Assembly (NCBI GenBank): GCA_946406115.1
Contig: OX291553.1
Coordinates: 9,677,001 to 9,741,000, forward strand
Source: Apoda limacodes
Taxonomy: Eukaryota; Arthropoda; Insecta; Lepidoptera; Limacodidae
Length of the DNA stretch: 64,000 nucleotides
Direction of reading: 5' to 3'
A model generated the notes under the pieces. That model saw only the letters and a program-made list of their open reading frames with translations. It was not told where the DNA came from and did no database searches. How positions within the stretch are numbered: the stretch's first letter is position 1; every line of letters begins with the position of its first letter. This document shows, piece after piece, positions 27,701 to 33,700 of the stretch. The translations under genes and the position numbers were made by a program.

Positions 27701-30700
27701 AGATGTGTCACTAAATTATACAGAACTGGCATTGACTTAGATTTCCAACTCGCGTATGACGCTTGACCATCATGGTAAATAATCATCTCTTTTTACTCAT
27801 CTTTTATGTTGGAATTTTCGATTGGGGTATAAGTACCTATTATCATGATTTTCTCTGTCTATAGCTATTATTACCAGTGATAAATTTCTTCGGTGCATAC
27901 AATCATGGTGATACTTAACTTTATTTGCGGTTGTTGCTTAATTTAAACATAGGGCATTGTACGCTGGCACTTGCGTAGAACTTTGTAAGTTACTTTTTGT
28001 ATCGGTACGCTACCCAGGTGCAAACTAAAAAGGTTTTTTATGGTTCTACGCCGTAATTTGCTGCAGCGTATTTGATATATACATTAAGCATGATAAACGA
28101 TGACAAAGCTGCACAAAGGAAAAATGTTTAGGGTTCCTTAGCCAAATGAGAAAAATAGTTCCTTTCAATTTCGTCATGTCCGTCCGTATTCACAGTTATA
28201 AAAAAGCTTTCCATGGATTCTGATGAAATCTATAAGTAAGTAGATGTCGTTTATACCTTAAGTTGCTGCGCCCCCATTATTGATGCATTTATAACACGTT
28301 TGGCCCGTTTCTATTTAATAGAACATTACTAAGTATTGTCTAGAAAAAAATACATAGTTTCCTTACAGTAAAAGAATATTTAGGACCGTTTTAATATTTT
28401 CTAATTAATATCGTCCCTAAATTTCACAAAGGTGCAGATAATCAATAGAATGACAATCCCGAACTGTTACGAAAAAAAGAAAAACGAAACAATTTTTGAC
28501 GGTATTTTTTGTTTGGTGAAGTAAAAAATTCCTAGTTAATGCGTAATCATCAATTTTTCGCACGCAAAACATCTACTTAATAGGTATATTATCAGTTTTT
28601 AAAAGAAATAAAATATGAAAGTATTTTTTTTTATTGGTAATTACTAGCACGAAACCATCAATTTTCATTATAGGTATACGCAAAACGTTTACGTAATATA
28701 TCACTTACTGAGCAACTCATTATAAATCAAATAAACCATAGGATTTTTAGTAAAAATGTAGTTACATTTTTTTCTAAATCCCTAACAGAGATTATTTTGT
28801 TCATTCGACCCCATATTTATTTCTCTGTCCACTCCAATTTTCTGTAATTTATTTTCTAAGGAGATGTAATTTGCGTGCTCAAAAGCTCTCGTACTTTTTC
28901 TAACGCTTTCAAAAGGAAATTGCAATTCCAAAAATAAGTCTCTGATACAAAAGCCTCGGGACTTTAATGTAAATGTCGCAGCCATCTGTTTAAATTAGCC
29001 AGTAAATTCGGCATCTAGGCAGATCGTCAAGTATGAATAAGAAATTATCATGTAACTTAACAGATTATCATATGAAAACTTGCCTGGAACACTCTGCTCG
29101 CTCCTTATCTATACGTTCACACAAGAGAAACTGAACCTAACCCAACAGACATGAGTTATACAGTGCGATTTCTGTTCCTTTCTTTTCTATACTTGAGGAT
29201 TTGCCTAGGCGCTCAATTAACTGGCTGATTTAACCAGATGTCTACGACATATATATATTATTTGATAAGAATTAAAGAATATACGTAACTGTCATTAAAA
29301 CTGTATTCAGTAGGTACATATTTCCACTTTTACACTGAACTGGCCACTGATTCAGTTTATGACAATATAGTCCACGTATTTTTCTTAAATTGTATTAATA
29401 ATAACAATTCCAAGTACGTAACTAAACAAATTTCGAAAAAAACAACAAGCTAAATATTAATTTAATTTAATGTTCTTTGTTTTGTTCAAATTATTTGAAG
29501 TCGCCGGCAGATTCATTGTCTTGATAAACAAAGTAAACTCAACTTTAATGAATGAAACACAATGTCGTATTTTTGTCGAATTGAATTTTAAAACTAGAGA
29601 AATATCCTTTATTGCACTTAACACTTACAGAGTAATACCATAGATAAGATGTTAGTGAATAATAATCGCCAGATGGTGATTTCTACAAAATAACCTTAAT
29701 AATTTTTGAAACATGGTAAAAATTACGTGACGCTAAAAAAAACAACACGATAACTAGTTCAAAAACGATTTAAATATCACTTACTTCAAAAATATATTGC
29801 CTTGTTCTACAATATATCATCCAATTAAATTTCCGAACGCAACTTCTATAAAAGGAAGTTAAATGGCGGGAAACTATTTTTATCGAAATTAAATTATTTT
29901 TTACGTATTTCTTGCGGTCTTTTTAGACAAAATAAGTGAATCAAGTGACCAAGAACACACTATTTCCGACATATTACTGTCACACTATGAGAGTTAAGAA
30001 AATAAAGTGTCTAATTATCTTTTCCAGAGAATTCGGATAAGAAATATCAAAGCATATTAAACATCAAAAATATAAAAAATTTAATTTAAATTATCTCGCC
30101 TGACTATTCGATTATTTAATTCTCTGATAATGTCTGATAAAGTCGATAATAATAGGTGCATTCTGCTTACTGCTTCAATGCGATTAATGCATAATCCAGC
30201 CAAGTTAAAATGACATAAATTTTGTGTGGCAAACTGGAGAAATCTTGGCTTATTCTCTTTGGTTGGATTATTGACATTAAACGCATAATGTGCTTGTGCA
30301 TAATGTCGGTCAACAAAACGCCACTAATGTCTGTTGTTTCAATCGTTTACTAAACGCATGATACGCAATCTTATGCAGAGTGCAAAATGTGTTTGTTCGC
30401 AGAATCTATAATGATGTCATCTTATCAAGATGGCCTTAGCAAGAGTTCTGCTAAACATATTAAGGACAGTATTCATTGTATTGCATATATTTATCTAAAA
30501 TTACAATTAAATAGTACCAATTTTATCAGCATTTTATTTTATAGGGTTAAGTTATGGAATGACCTCCCTGCTAAGAATTTCTCTAAGGATTACGGTATTG
30601 GGTTCATCAAGAAAAAAGTTATTAGATGCGCAGGTGATGCCCCAGGTGTTGCAAGCGTCTTTAGGCTGCGGTGACCGCAAGCTTATTTGCCACCTTAGTG

Positions 30701-33700
30701 GTATAAAAGAACTATCTAGTATTATAAAATATTACGGACAGCTAATGCAAACAGGTCGTAGGTTTTTCAGCGAAGAGTGTAAGTTTTAACATTGTTTAAA
30801 TTAAAAAGATTATATTATCATAGTAAATATTTTATAAGTGTTAGTCTAAAAACTTGTAGTGTATAATTTATTTTTTGTCGGGAAACGTGGACGCGACGTT
30901 TTTATGATCGCTATCGACTATTTTGCACACTTGTCTAGAGCCTAAAGTTGCTTTTAACCAGTTTTTTTTTTTCGATAAAACCAGTAATTAACGGTTACAT
31001 AAGTCATTATATTTCACAATATTACTAATGACAGAATCATTATATCTGCGTAGCTTTAGGTTAGGTCAGATTTGGACAGTAATTTGTTTTTATTTTTGGT
31101 TTCGCACCAAAGATTACTTTTCCAGAGATCCAATTTTTTTTTTCCAGAGATAATTAATTACATCTCAGTAAACTTCAGATTCATATTATTTTGTTTATCT
31201 GCCTTCAAGGCCTCCTTGTATATATTTATCTTCATTTAATACAGCGGAATAATTTTTCGTCTGTAAAATTTAAAAAATATGTTTTACCATTGCCACTTAA
31301 AAAAGGGCATTGTATTCATGTATAACAGTGAATCAAACTCACATTTACATGCTTAAGAATAAAAACATAACCGTGGATAAAACTCACTTTTACTCACTAG
31401 TGAATAAAACATTTTGAATTTAGAAAAATTGTTAAATTGTTTTGTTTGTTTTCACCCGGTAATACCGAAATGTAATAATAGTACTTTTTATTTTTTCGCA
31501 GACAATGGTAAAAATCAGGGTATACAACACGTGAAAAAAAACCATCTCGGTACGCTCGGGATTCTATTCTAGAAATCGAATTAAATTCCCTTCTTTTCAC
31601 TTGTTGTATAATCTACTATTTTATTCCTTTATTTAGCGTATTAAATAGGTATGTCGTATTCATTTTGTTTTTTGCGATCGAAGAGAATTTTGTTGTTTAT
31701 ATTTGGCTCTTTAGTAGTTACAATTTGTGGGGACTACTATAAATAGATAAATACGATTTTAAAGAACATTGGTATAGAATACCATGTATTTTAAGTACCA
31801 CATCGTGTATCTTTAAGTAAATGTGTTGTTACGCTATTAAGAAGCTAACAACGGTACAGTAAAGGCAGCTTATGCTTTATTAGCATATATTGTATGTTTT
31901 TACAAGTTAGGATAAAATCTTTAAACGAACGAAATTATGAATAGGACTGTAGCCAGGCTATATGGGTCTAGCAATTCGAGTTTTAAAAATTAAAGCCGTG
32001 ACAATTGTATATTGACACTCAGAACAATAACTAAAGCAATATACAACTCTTTCTAACGCATTAGTATGTCGTAAGGAAATCAAGGATATTTATATGTTAT
32101 CTGCTTCTTAAGGTTTGAAATTTAGACAAATACATTTCATTTCTGCATTATATACTGAGATTTTATAAAAATAAACATTTTCTTCACCCATCTTTCAAAA
32201 ATATATGATTTAAGCGTTATATTGATCACCGATAGCAAACTGAAAACTTGACCCAATTTTACTAAGAAACGCTTCGTACAGAAAAATAATGAAGTGACAC
32301 TCTGACTACCGTAATTATTCGTGCTTATTTTATTTATGTCTTAAGACGAAGATATTAAGATTTATCCAGTGAAAGCGTTTCAATATACGTAGTTAATACT
32401 GGTAATTGTTCGATTAAGATAGTGAAAGTAGATACAAATATAAATATATACTTGATGAGTCTGATTTTGAAACGTCTGAAATACAACGAGAAAATCAAGA
32501 ATTAAAAAATATTTACAAGTTTATCAAAGCGAAAGTTTATTTCCAGAAATTTTAATTTGTTTTAAATTCCAGTAGTAGGTGCGCTTCGCTCATTGATTGT
32601 GTGCTTCGGATTAAAAGCATGAATTTTTTACCATGGATAGAATGTTGTGCGTTGATCATATTTCGATGTAGAGGGAAGTTGAATTCGTCCCCTATGCACG
32701 GAGGGGGGGGGGGGTGTTAAATTTGGAGGGGTACGCGTCCCGATTGTTATTCTTTAATTGATCAGTTTAGGATCGGCTACTAGGGCTTGTTTGGTATCGT
32801 TTTTGCATAAAACAGACACGAAGAATTCATTTTTGCATTATATAACAGGTATGATTCCATACAAAAAAAAAACATAATATTAAATATTATTAAGATAACA
32901 ATTATTCATTCCCGAGCCATCGACAAGACTAGCCAGAATTTTTATTTTTTGGATTTTTGTTTTTCTATTGAGGTACGGAACCCTAAAAATGCCTTGGAGT
33001 TACGTTATACCTTATAAAAATGAAAAATGACATGAATATCAATATAAGCAAGAGATTTTTAAACTTTATACCATTACAAACAAATAACAGAAGCATGCTG
33101 TAACATAATAATTAAAATAAATGTAAAATTTTGTTAAGAAACCTAAACCTGCTTACCTATTGGTGCTAATAGATATGAATTGCATCAAAATATTCCACAC
33201 CAAGCGGAATAAAAACAGTTTTTATTGAAAAGAAGAGCGTGAAAATCATGTAATTATTTTTTACTGCTGAGACAATCAGGGTTGCCAACGGTACTCTAAG
33301 ATAGAGTATTGTAATCGATTCCATGAAGGTGTATTTTATAATCTATAACAATAATAGACCGTGCAAAAATACTCTATTTACGTTAACCTACTATTGCTTT
33401 TCTCTATTGACAGGTTGTATGGCAACTTTGCCTGCAGGTATCGCGTAAAGTAAAAAAATAATCGTGATTAATTTTTGATTTTTTGATAAAAAGTTCTTGC
33501 CCAAATCTAATATGACAGATGACGGAAGTGATGTGACAAAAGTGATGTGACCGAAAAGTGCAATAACTCATTTTAATAATTAAAATAAAACATTTCTATA
33601 AAACTGTAACCTTATTTACTCTATTTTAAAACTAGATATACTTTTTTTCTTTAAAAAAAAATTGCCAACCCTAGTGTCAGTTGCTCATTAGTATGTCTGA

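Noticed and set aside
28782..28985. Minus-strand frame faintly resembling an RT palm ([19 protein letters not shown])
   Set aside because: Only a loose resemblance to the AFDxVxHxxLLxKLxxxGI pattern, without the YADD box or neighbours in frame; not enough to call a LINE relic.
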